NCBI GenBank assembly: GCA_035567895.1
Contig: DATMPC010000042.1
Span: 1 to 64,000 of the forward strand
Source of the DNA: Terriglobales bacterium
GTDB lineage: Bacteria > Acidobacteriota > Terriglobia > Terriglobales > Acidobacteriaceae
Direction: 5' to 3'
DNA length: 64,000 nucleotides
The notes under the pieces were generated by a model. That model did not search any database. It worked only from the letters and a program-made list of their open reading frames with translations, and had not been told where the DNA came from. Positions 1 through 6,966 of this stretch are shown here, piece after piece (the stretch's first letter is position 1; each line of letters begins with the position of its first letter). The position numbers and the translations under genes were made by a program.

Positions 1-652
1 TATTGGTAGTGAAGATCATGGGGCGTTTCTTCAAGTGGCGATGGTTGACGACATGGAACAGGACATTGGCAGCGTCCTGCCCGTAAGTCAAGTAGCCGAC
101 CTCGTCAATGACCAAGACATGAGGGCGAGTGTAAGTGAGCAGCGCTTGCTGCAACTGTCCTTTTCTGCTGGCATTGGAAAGATCCTCGATGAGTTCGGCG
201 GCGGTGGTGCAGAACGTCTCGAAACCATTCTGGATGGCACGATAGCCGATGGCGATGGCCAGGTGGGTTTTTCCTCGGCCGGTCTTGCCGTAAAGAATCA
301 ACGAGCGTCCCTCGGTGACGAAGTCCGGTCCCAAGTAGGAACCGAGCAGGGACTGACGGAGTGTGGTCTGCAGACTGAAGTCGAACTCATCAATCGTCTT
401 GAAGAAGGGGAAGTGAGCGCTGCGCGTACAGCGCTGCAGGCGGGTTTGCTTGCGGTGCGCCACTTCTTCAGCTAGCAGAAGAGCCAGAAAGTCGCGATAG
501 CTCCAGCTCTCCTTTTCGGCTCGATCCGCCACGTCTTGGTAGATACGCCGCGTGTGCGCCAGGTTCAGCCTTCGGAACAGAGGCTCCAGCTGCCCTTCCG
601 AGAGTTTGGGGATTTTCAGCGTGGGCCCGGGATTGTGATTCTTACTCGTCAT
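1..652 (-). CDS. istB: IstB-like ATPase of IS21 element (3' end outside window)
   Basis: IstB is the AAA+ helper ATPase that works with the IstA transposase to choose targets and drive strand transfer. The 217 visible codons begin at the ATG at 652 (MTSKNHNPGPTLKIPK). Residues around 120-127 carry the Walker A motif (GKTGRGKT). A Walker B segment (VLVIDEVGYL) lies near residues 180-190 and is followed by the NVLFHVVNHRH segment typical of IstB. The C-terminus is cut by the window edge at a TTN that resembles sensor 1. No frameshift is visible. It follows istA after an unusually long gap of 334 bp, whereas IS21 genes normally abut or overlap. Confidence 0.9.
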   Translation of the reverse strand, partial: MTSKNHNPGPTLKIPKLSEGQLEPLFRRLNLAHTRRIYQDVADRAEKESWSYRDFLALLLAEEVAHRKQTRLQRCTRSAHFPFFKTIDEFDFSLQTTLRQSLLGSYLGPDFVTEGRSLILYGKTGRGKTHLAIAIGYRAIQNGFETFCTTAAELIEDLSNASRKGQLQQALLTYTRPHVLVIDEVGYLTYGQDAANVLFHVVNHRHLKKRPMIFTTN

Positions 653-699
653 GATTGCCCTCCGTTGTGATCGACATCGTGCACCGTTGAGAATGAGTT

Positions 700-828
700 C
701 TTTTCCTCCCTCACCGATTCTTTTGCAGCGGTCCTCGCCGTCAAGGGTCCGCTCCCGCCGCGCCCAAAATGCGGCGCGCCCTTGACCGCTGCGGGCCGCT
801 GCAACCCCGCTCTGCCAGGGAGGAAAAG
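700..828. repeat. 129-bp imperfect palindrome between istA and istB
   Basis: Nested inverted arms pair across this stretch: 700-711 with 817-828 (CTTTTCCTCCCT and its complement), 723-731 with 796-804 (TTGCAGCGG), 740-747 with 779-786 (GTCAAGGG), and a GCCGC/GCGGC core at 757-761 and 771-775. The left segment 723-747 matches the reverse complement of 779-804 almost base for base. It could be a MITE-like unit inserted between the genes or a structured RNA in the IS transcript. It fills much of the otherwise gene-free gap 653-986. Confidence 0.8.
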
Positions 829-986
829 CAAAACAAAAGACCTCTCCCAGTTTTCTTCGGAAGGGAGGATCTTCCCGTTATTTTTGCTTGTGCCTCGTTC
901 TGCACAGAAAAATTTTGCGCTAGGATCGCCTAGGAACGACGATCGCTGACTTGGTCAACCCATAGCATCCCCCTTTTCGTCGCTTT

Positions 987-1814
987 TCATTGCACCACCT
1001 GCGGGAAGCTCAACTCGGCTTGCAGAGATCGCTCCACGTAAAACGCGCCAAAGATCTGCTGCTTCAGTCCTTCTTCCATGGCTCGCCGGAGAACGTCCGG
1101 CCCGTGGCTCTGGAGAATCTGGTGCAGCCGATCGACATCCTCGAACCACTGCCGTGGTCGGCGATGTACGATCTCGGTGAGATAGCGAATGGCAGGCTCT
1201 CCCAGCTCCAGCAGCTGCTGCCGCTTCAAGTAGCGTTTGCCGCGTTTACCGGATACCGCTGCCACCATCGCCGCGCGATGCTCGGCCAAGGTGCGCACTA
1301 AACTTTCTACCCTCTCGTCCTTGACCAAACTGACACGCACCAAGCGGGAGTACTTCAGACGCGAGGCGAAGAAATGGATCCGCTCCCGGGTACCATCGCG
1401 GAACTCCACTTCCACTTGCCCAAAATCGTGCTGACTGAACTCTCCGGGAAGACCTTCGAAGCGAACCAGCGGCTTGGCCACTTTCGGGCGAAGCGAGGCC
1501 ACCAGCGCGTAAAGCCACGTCTTGCCCCCTCGATAACCACTTTCCCGAACTCGCCGCAAAATCTCCAGCGTGGCCAGATCCGGCGCTTCCTGCAGAATCT
1601 CGACCACCTGTTTCCGGAAAGTCACGACCGTGCTGGGCCGACCGATCTGGCGTTTCCTGCGCTCGGCCACATCATCGACGTGCCCCACCGGGTGCTCTTC
1701 GGCGATGCGTTTTACCGAACGCAGCGAAACCCCGCTTAAGCGCGCTACTTCGGTCTTCGCGTGACCAGCCTTCAGTAAAATCTCAACTTCATGTCGTTTC
1801 AGCATGCCCAACAT
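987..1814 (-). pseudogene. istA: IstA-type transposase with internal deletion of the catalytic core
   Basis: IstA is the DDE transposase of IS21 elements and is usually near 500 residues; this frame has only 275. Residues 1-60 form the N-terminal helix-turn-helix (LLKAGHAKTEVARLSGVS). The integrase fold starts at about 115, and D130 in QHDFGQVEVEF is in the place of the first catalytic Asp. After about residue 176 the sequence jumps to a segment (EHRAAMVAAVSGKRG) that I recognise from the C-terminal part of IS21 transposases. The second Asp, the Glu and roughly 200 residues are missing, but the frame stays open. A strong GGAGG lies four bases before the ATG at 1814; an in-frame ATG at 1805 is also possible. 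The stop (TGA at 987-989) overlaps an ATG that opens only an 11-codon frame. Transposase function is most likely lost. Confidence 0.75.
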
Positions 1815-1883
1815 TCTCCTCCCTCCGCTCCTGGCTAAGCCGGAGCACAGGGAGTTTTAGCGCTTCTGGAGGTTCTTAGGCGT

Positions 1884-1923
1884 GCCAGAATTTCCGGAAT
1901 TAGGAGGGCCAGAATTTACGGAA
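1884..1923. repeat. Direct repeats at IS21 terminus
   Basis: GCCAGAATTTCCGGAA (1884-1899) and GCCAGAATTTACGGAA (1908-1923) differ at one base and are spaced 24 bp apart. Multiple subterminal repeats of this kind are the transposase-binding sites of IS21-family ends. Confidence 0.6.
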
Positions 1924-1929
1924 CCGACA

Positions 1930-2255
1930 AATGATCACCTTGGCATTGCACTACCGTTGAAATGTCGGGTCATTCGACATGCGACGAACGAGGTGGCATG
2001 CCAACTGTCTGTGTTAAATACAGAAAACTCGGTAGTCGACGGTGTTTTCTGGTATAAAATAGGCCCCTTGTAATGTCCCGCAAAACAAAAGTCGACCCAA
2101 AACGTCCCGCTTCGCCGACAGATATTTTCGGCGACGGTGAACTTTGATGAAAGCCTCTGTCGACAAAATCGCACTCGGCATTACTGAGAATGACGTCCGA
2201 CTCGGCAGCCAGCTTATCCATTCCTGGCAAAGCGACGCCGAAAGGAGGGCTAACA
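1930..2255. other. Gene-poor leader between IS element and signalling cluster
   Basis: No convincing protein gene was seen in these 326 bases. The overlapping minus-strand frames share no codon signature and lack ribosome sites. The stretch contains a candidate -10 sequence with an overlapping inverted repeat (listed separately). It ends with a good ribosome site serving the small gene at 2256. Confidence 0.4.
2021..2060 (+). promoter_or_regulatory. Candidate promoter and operator before the first kinase module
   Basis: An 8-bp inverted repeat (CAGAAAAC at 2021-2028, GTTTTCTG at 2044-2051) surrounds a GTCGAC core. It is followed directly by TATAAAAT at 2053-2060, a good -10 element. No clear -35 hexamer stands 17 bp upstream, which would fit a promoter dependent on an activator. 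The reading is inferred from sequence shape only. Confidence 0.35.
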
Positions 2256-2420
2256 ATGCCAAGACTTGAGCGTTCACAATGGTATGACCTGTACGCCGCG
2301 AAGCTTTACTCGGCGCCGTACATTTGGCGTTGCAACAGAACGACGGACGATGATGTCTGCATTACTGCTAGGCGACTGATAGGAAGACTCCTAAGGCGCG
2401 TGAAATCGCGCCGCCGTTGA
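2256..2420 (+). CDS. Small basic protein of unknown function (54 aa)
   Basis: I do not recognise this family. The ATG at 2256 was chosen because AAAGGAGG lies about seven bases upstream, one of the best ribosome sites in the region. The 54-residue product begins MPRLERSQWYDLYAAKLYSA and ends in a strongly basic tail (RRLIGRLLRRVKSRRR). It has two Cys, no signal peptide and no membrane segment. Its stop lies 10 bases before the histidine kinase start, so it may be the first cistron of the kinase operon or a leader peptide. The short length leaves real doubt that it is a functional protein. Confidence 0.45.
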   Translation: MPRLERSQWYDLYAAKLYSAPYIWRCNRTTDDDVCITARRLIGRLLRRVKSRRR

Positions 2421-2430
2421 AGGTAGAAAT

Positions 2431-4236
2431 ATGCGTTCATTTTCCACGTCAAGAGCCAACACCAAGTTGGAAGATTCAATTCCAGAAGCTGGGGCTTCGC
2501 TAGAGTCGATCCTCTGCACCGAGGAGTTGCAGCGCCGCCCATGGCGTCCTCCTGATTATGAAAAAGAGAATCGCGCGCTCGTGGCACTGATGAGCGGACT
2601 CGCCGATTCACCAAGCACCATTTTTCAGACGCTGGCTGATACGATTCTGGATATCACCCAGTGTGACTCCGCTGGCCTTAGCCTGCTGACAAGGGATGGC
2701 CAAAAACCAGACATTTGCGGCAAAAGGTTCTATTGGCCAGCTATCGCCGGCTTGTGGAATCCGCACGTTGGAGGTGGGACCCCGCGGAACTTCGGACCGT
2801 GCGGAGACGTCCTCGATCAAAATCGTACCTTGTTGTTCACCCACTTCGAGCGGCGTTATCCCTATTTGATGCCAGTCAGTCCGGCAGCCGAAGAATGCCT
2901 GCTGGTCCCGTTTTACGTCGCCGGCGAGGCGGTTGGAACCATCTGGGCGATTATGCACAGCGACCGCCGCAAGTTCGACGCAGAAGATGATCGGGTCATG
3001 GCGTCTCTAGGGAAGTTTGCCTCTTCCGCGTATCAAGCGCTGGCACATATCGAAGACCTGAAATTCCAGGTGTCCGAGCGCGAAAAGGCAGAAGCAGAAG
3101 TCCGTGAATTGGCAAGAGGGTTGGAAGCGAAGATCCGGCGTCTGGTCGATGCCAATGTTGTCGGAATGGTTATGTGGAATCTCCAAGGGGCGATCACCGG
3201 GGCCAACGAAGCATTTCTCCGCATGGTGCAATACGACATTGAGGATATCGCTTCCGGTCGTGTGCGCTGGACGGAACTCACACCTGCCGAATGGCGCGAT
3301 CGTGACGAATGGGCAATAACCGAGCTAAAGACGACTGGCATCTTTCAAACCTTCGAGAAGGAGTTCTTCCGGAAAGATGGCAGCCGCGTACCTGTACTTC
3401 TCGGCGGCGCACTCTTCGAAGGCGATGGGAACGACGGTGTCGCTTTCGTGCTCGACTTGACCGAGCAAAAGCGAGCGCAAGAAAAGCTTCAAGAGGCCCA
3501 ACAATCCCTTTACGCAACTCAGGTGGACCTTGCTCGGGTCTCCCGGCTGACAACTATGGGCGAATTGGCAGCTTCCATAGCCCATGAAGTTAACCAACCT
3601 CTGACCGCGATAACAAATAACGCTAGCGCATGCCTCAGACTGCTCACTGATCGCAATCTCGATCCTGAGGTTCTGCGACGGGCTCTCGAAGAAATTGTTG
3701 CGGATGCCACTCGTGCGAGTGCTGTTATAGCTCGGATTCGCGCATTCATAAAGAACGCGCCTGCGGAAAAGAGCGAACTGGATATAAACGAGGTTATCCA
3801 GGAGGTGTTGACTCTAGCTGGCCATGAGCTTCAGAAGAAACGAATCTTTGTCGAGTGCCAATTGACCAAAACATTGCCCCTCGTCCTGGCTGATCGCGTT
3901 CAGTTGCAGCAGGTTCTGCTGAACTTGATTATGAATGGCATCGAAGCGATGACCGCGGTTACAGACCGCCCTCTCGTGCTTTGGGTGCAATCCCAGGCGG
4001 ATGAGTCTGGCGGAATACTGGTTGCAGTACGCGACGCCGGCATAGGCCTCGGCTCAGAGGCAGATCGTTTGTTCACCCCGTTCTTTACCACGAAGGCAAG
4101 CGGTATGGGGATGGGTCTGCCGATTAGCCGTTCGCTCGTCGAAGGTCATGGTGGCCGATTGTGGGTCACACCCAATTCTCCTCACGGTGCGACGTTTTCG
4201 TTCACGCTGCCGGTTGCTGGCGGGAGTCTTTCATGA
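2431..4236 (+). CDS. GAF-PAS sensor histidine kinase (module A)
   Basis: This is a cytoplasmic two-component sensor kinase of 601 residues with no membrane segment. A GAF domain spans about 48-210, a short coiled linker about 212-236 ([19 protein letters not shown]-like), and a PAS/PAC domain about 236-352. The HisKA helix carries the phosphoacceptor H385 in [12 protein letters not shown], the FixL/NtrB-like form. The HATPase_c domain lies at about 480-598, with N-box [11 protein letters not shown] and the glycine-rich [18 protein letters not shown]. The stop overlaps the next regulator's start (ATGA), so the pair is translationally coupled. Its PAS domain is closely similar to PAS1 of the giant kinase at 10270, which marks the two kinases as related by domain duplication. 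The ligand is unknown. Confidence 0.92.
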   Translation: MRSFSTSRANTKLEDSIPEAGASLESILCTEELQRRPWRPPDYEKENRALVALMSGLADSPSTIFQTLADTILDITQCDSAGLSLLTRDGQKPDICGKRFYWPAIAGLWNPHVGGGTPRNFGPCGDVLDQNRTLLFTHFERRYPYLMPVSPAAEECLLVPFYVAGEAVGTIWAIMHSDRRKFDAEDDRVMASLGKFASSAYQALAHIEDLKFQVSEREKAEAEVRELARGLEAKIRRLVDANVVGMVMWNLQGAITGANEAFLRMVQYDIEDIASGRVRWTELTPAEWRDRDEWAITELKTTGIFQTFEKEFFRKDGSRVPVLLGGALFEGDGNDGVAFVLDLTEQKRAQEKLQEAQQSLYATQVDLARVSRLTTMGELAASIAHEVNQPLTAITNNASACLRLLTDRNLDPEVLRRALEEIVADATRASAVIARIRAFIKNAPAEKSELDINEVIQEVLTLAGHELQKKRIFVECQLTKTLPLVLADRVQLQQVLLNLIMNGIEAMTAVTDRPLVLWVQSQADESGGILVAVRDAGIGLGSEADRLFTPFFTTKASGMGMGLPISRSLVEGHGGRLWVTPNSPHGATFSFTLPVAGGSLS

Positions 4237-4859
4237 CGGAGCCTCGCATAGTATTTGCTGTCGATGACGACCCATCAGTACGCTCTTCGCTCAAGTTCCT
4301 CTTAAGCACGGTGGGTCTGCAGGCGGAAACCTTTGATTCAGCAGATAGCTTTCTGCGCAAAAAACTGCCCGACGTTCCCAGCTGCCTTGTACTGGACGTG
4401 AGGCTACCGGGATTGAGTGGACTCGATTTCCAACGCGAGCTTGCGGCGAGAAATATTCGTATCCCAATAGTCTTTCTCACCGGGCACGGCGATATTCTCA
4501 TGAGTGTTCGAGCGATGAAGGCTGGCGCCGTTGAATTCCTCACCAAACCGTTCCGTGACCAGGATCTGCTGGACGCTGTTCGCGCCGCACTCGATCGGGA
4601 TCGTGCCAGACGCGAACAAGAGAAAAAAGTGGCGGACCTTCGGCGGCGCTTCGACTCTCTGACATCTCGCGAGCAAGAGGTGATCTCCTTGGTGGTCTCG
4701 GGGATGCTCAACAAACAGATAGCAGCTCAACTCGGAACCGCGGAAAGCACCGTAAAGGTCCAGCGCGGCCGGGCAATGGAGAAGATGCACGCAGCATCAC
4801 TTGCCGAGCTGATAAAAATGATCGAGAAGCTCAAGGTCCCGTCAGAAAAAGCGTCGTAA
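4233..4859 (+). CDS. FixJ-type response regulator (module A)
   Basis: A 208-residue regulator with an N-terminal receiver and a C-terminal LuxR/FixJ helix-turn-helix. In the receiver, the acidic triad is DDD near residue 11, the phosphoacceptor is D55 ([12 protein letters not shown]), T is in FLTGHGD, and K is in LTKPF. The output domain begins [20 protein letters not shown] and contains [11 protein letters not shown] as recognition helix. The ATG at 4233 was chosen over an upstream in-frame ATG at 4161 because it overlaps the kinase stop and starts right at the receiver. The upstream kinase is the obvious phosphodonor. Confidence 0.93.
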   Translation: MTEPRIVFAVDDDPSVRSSLKFLLSTVGLQAETFDSADSFLRKKLPDVPSCLVLDVRLPGLSGLDFQRELAARNIRIPIVFLTGHGDILMSVRAMKAGAVEFLTKPFRDQDLLDAVRAALDRDRARREQEKKVADLRRRFDSLTSREQEVISLVVSGMLNKQIAAQLGTAESTVKVQRGRAMEKMHAASLAELIKMIEKLKVPSEKAS

Positions 4860-4887
4860 GCTAAAGCTTACGGGCATTCTCCTTTTT
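4855..4887 (+). terminator. Hairpin overlapping the FixJ-type stop codon
   Basis: CGTAAGCT (4855-4862) and AGCTTACG (4865-4872) form a perfect 8-bp inverted repeat that includes the stop codon. A CTTTTT run follows at about 4882-4887, some ten bases after the stem. The offset run makes this a weak or partial terminator that may lower expression of the downstream receiver gene. Confidence 0.4.
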
Positions 4888-4965
4888 GCCGACTTAAAAA
4901 TACCAACACCGAATAGATTCTTCTCCCGTTGAGGAATACCTTCAGTTCAATGGGAGTTGAGAGTG

Positions 4966-5724
4966 ATGAAAAATCTAATCTCGGTAGTTGACGACGACGA
5001 GTCCATCCGCAGAACCACATCGCTCCTCATCGAATCTTTTGGGTTTCGAGCGGCAGCCTTCGAATCTGCCGAAAGTTTTTTGAGATCCGCGGAGGCCCGG
5101 GAGACGTCATGTCTCATCGTCGACGTGCAGATGCCGGGGATGAATGGGCTCCAGCTTCAAAGCCATTTGGCCGCTGCCGGTTACAGGATCCCTATCATTT
5201 TCGTCACCGCCTACGACAACCAAGAATCCCGTCGACGGGCATTGCAAGCCGGTGCCGTCGCATTCCTCGGCAAACCTTTTAGTGATGAGCTTTTGCTTCA
5301 AACCATTCGTTCAGCTTTACGGGAAGAATGCGGACTAAGAAAGAATCTGATCTCGATAGTTGACGACGATGAGTCCGTCCGCAGGACGACGACATTGCTG
5401 ATCGAGTCTTTTGGCTTTCGAGCGGCGGCCTTCGAGTCTTCCGAAACTTTCTTAAGGTCTTCCCACGTAAACGAGACCTCGTGTCTTGTTGTTGACCTAC
5501 GAATGCCGGGCATGGATGGGCTGCATCTTCAAAGCCATGTCGCTGCCACAGGATGCAACATTCCAATTATTTTCATTACCGCTTACGACGATAAGGAATC
5601 CCGTCAGAAGGCATTGGAAGCCGGTGCCGTCGCATTTCTAAGCAAGCCTTTCAATGACGAGCTTTTGCTCCAAACCGTTCGTGCAGCCTTGCGGCATGAC
5701 GAAGGCAGTGCGAAGACCATATGA
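4966..5724 (+). CDS. Tandem double-receiver protein without output domain
   Basis: The 252-residue product consists of two receiver domains in direct tandem (about 1-124 and 125-250) and nothing else. Both halves keep the conserved residues: D53 in IVDVQMPGMNG with K in LGKPF, and D177 in VVDLRMPGMDG with K in LSKPF. The halves are highly similar in protein and DNA, so an internal duplication appears recent. ATG 4966 was preferred to an upstream TTG at 4957 because the receiver begins KNLISVVDDD directly after it. It sits between the FixJ-type regulator and the sigma-54 activator and could act as a phosphate sink or as the switch for the receiver-less activator. Module B has a single receiver at the same place. 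Confidence 0.9.
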   Translation: MKNLISVVDDDESIRRTTSLLIESFGFRAAAFESAESFLRSAEARETSCLIVDVQMPGMNGLQLQSHLAAAGYRIPIIFVTAYDNQESRRRALQAGAVAFLGKPFSDELLLQTIRSALREECGLRKNLISIVDDDESVRRTTTLLIESFGFRAAAFESSETFLRSSHVNETSCLVVDLRMPGMDGLHLQSHVAATGCNIPIIFITAYDDKESRQKALEAGAVAFLSKPFNDELLLQTVRAALRHDEGSAKTI

Positions 5725-5810
5725 CTAAAGGAGTCATGCAGATGTACACATCACGTGTTTCTCTAGGCTCCAGCTCGGGCTTTACAGAGAATGTTTGTGG
5801 GGGGTGAGTC

Positions 5811-6863
5811 ATGGAAAACGTCAACAGAGTTCCGTCCAGTGAAAATGGTTGTGCTGAGGATAGATTTAAACAAATCATAGGCAGTAGCCCTGCTCTGAAA
5901 TCTGCGCTCGCCGAAGTGGACCGCGTGGCACTAACCGATTCCACTGTGCTGGTTCTAGGAGAAACCGGATCGGGCAAGGAATTAATTGCCCGCGCTATTC
6001 ACAATCTCAGCCCACGCTGCGGGCGCCCATTCGTGAAGCTGAACTGCGCTGCCATTCCCTTCGATCTGTTAGAGAGCGAGTTGTTCGGGCACGAAAAGGG
6101 TGCATTTACCGGGGCCGTGGCGCAAAAAATTGGCCGCTTCGAAATGGCCGATGGCGGAACCTTGTTCTTGGATGAAATCGGGGATATTCCCCTGGCGCTC
6201 CAACCCAAGCTGCTGCGCGTCTTGCAGGAACGGGAATTCGAGCGGCTGGGGAGCGGCCGGACACATCGCGTCAATGTTCGTTTGGTTGCGGCCACGCATC
6301 GCGATCTTGCCGAGATGGTCAGGCGGAAAGAATTCCGCAGCGATCTCTATTACCGTCTGAATGTTTTCCCTCTGTCGGTTCCACCCTTACGCGAGCGCGT
6401 CGAGGACATTCCGCAGTTGGTATCACATTTCGTTGAGGTTTTTTCACGGCGCATGGGAAAACAGATCGATGAGATACCGGCGCACACACTCAATGCCTTC
6501 GTGTCGTATTCCTGGCCAGGGAACGTGCGCGAACTTCAGAACCTGGTGGAGCGAGCGGTCATCCGGTCGGACGACGGAGTACTTGCTAGTCCTTTGCCGG
6601 CATCGCATCAAGGCGCAGAGACAGTTATTCCTGAAGACGGCACATTTTGGGAATCCGAACGGGCTCTGATCTTGAAGGCTTTGCGTGCGGCAGGCGGTAT
6701 GATCGGAGGGCCTGGCGGCGCTGCCGCAAGCCTGGGAGTCAAACGCACGTCGCTCATTTCCAAAATGAAACGCCTCGGAATCTATCACCCCCGGCGCCAA
6801 AGAGGGATAGATGCGCTCAGCCAACAGCTGTCTGGATCTGGCTCGATTGCGGACAGTGCTTAG
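5811..6863 (+). CDS. Receiver-less sigma-54-dependent activator (module A)
   Basis: A bacterial enhancer-binding protein of 350 residues that remodels sigma-54 RNA polymerase. The AAA+ domain starts at about residue 18: Walker A GETGSGKE 50-57, the sigma-54 contact loop GAFTGA 97-102, Walker B TLFLDEIGD 117-125, and sensor region WPGNVRELQNLVERA near 235-249. The C-terminal Fis-type helix-turn-helix (about 284-323) is of the FhlA-like form GGPGGAAASLGVKRTSLISK. Only 17 residues precede the AAA+ fold, so there is no sensory domain, as in PspF-type activators. Compared with its paralogue at 17684 it is shorter at the C-terminus: the paralogue has TGG where this gene has its TAG stop. The ribosome site is the G-rich run before ATG 5811. 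Confidence 0.93.
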   Translation: MENVNRVPSSENGCAEDRFKQIIGSSPALKSALAEVDRVALTDSTVLVLGETGSGKELIARAIHNLSPRCGRPFVKLNCAAIPFDLLESELFGHEKGAFTGAVAQKIGRFEMADGGTLFLDEIGDIPLALQPKLLRVLQEREFERLGSGRTHRVNVRLVAATHRDLAEMVRRKEFRSDLYYRLNVFPLSVPPLRERVEDIPQLVSHFVEVFSRRMGKQIDEIPAHTLNAFVSYSWPGNVRELQNLVERAVIRSDDGVLASPLPASHQGAETVIPEDGTFWESERALILKALRAAGGMIGGPGGAAASLGVKRTSLISKMKRLGIYHPRRQRGIDALSQQLSGSGSIADSA

Positions 6864-6966
6864 TCAGAGTCTGTCGAGATCTCACAGGACAGCAAATGGA
6901 CGGCATTATGAACGAGGTGGACTGACGGTTCAGTACATCGAATGCAAAGTTAGGAAGAGGCGCGAC

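Larger units (their letters stand above)
1..1929 (-). mobile_element. IS21-family insertion sequence (left part outside window)
   Basis: The stretch holds an istA-like gene followed by an istB-like gene on the minus strand, the order used by IS21 elements. Upstream of istA are two direct copies of a 16-bp motif (1884-1899 and 1908-1923), like the repeated transposase-binding sites inside IS21 ends. The outer end is probably near 1929, where the minus strand reads TGTCGG. The other end lies beyond base 1, so the element's length and target duplication cannot be determined. The istA copy is internally deleted, so this copy is probably not autonomous. Confidence 0.85.

Noticed and set aside
35-475. 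Open frame of 146 codons on the plus strand
   Set aside because: It is the antisense shadow of the istB gene, whose Walker motifs are on the minus strand.
649-831. Minus frame of 60 codons between istA and istB
   Set aside because: It lies within the palindrome, has no family resemblance and is explained by the repeat.
6864-6966. Sigma-54 promoter before the TonB receptor
   Set aside because: No GG-N10-GC arrangement matching the -24/-12 consensus was found; near matches have wrong spacing.
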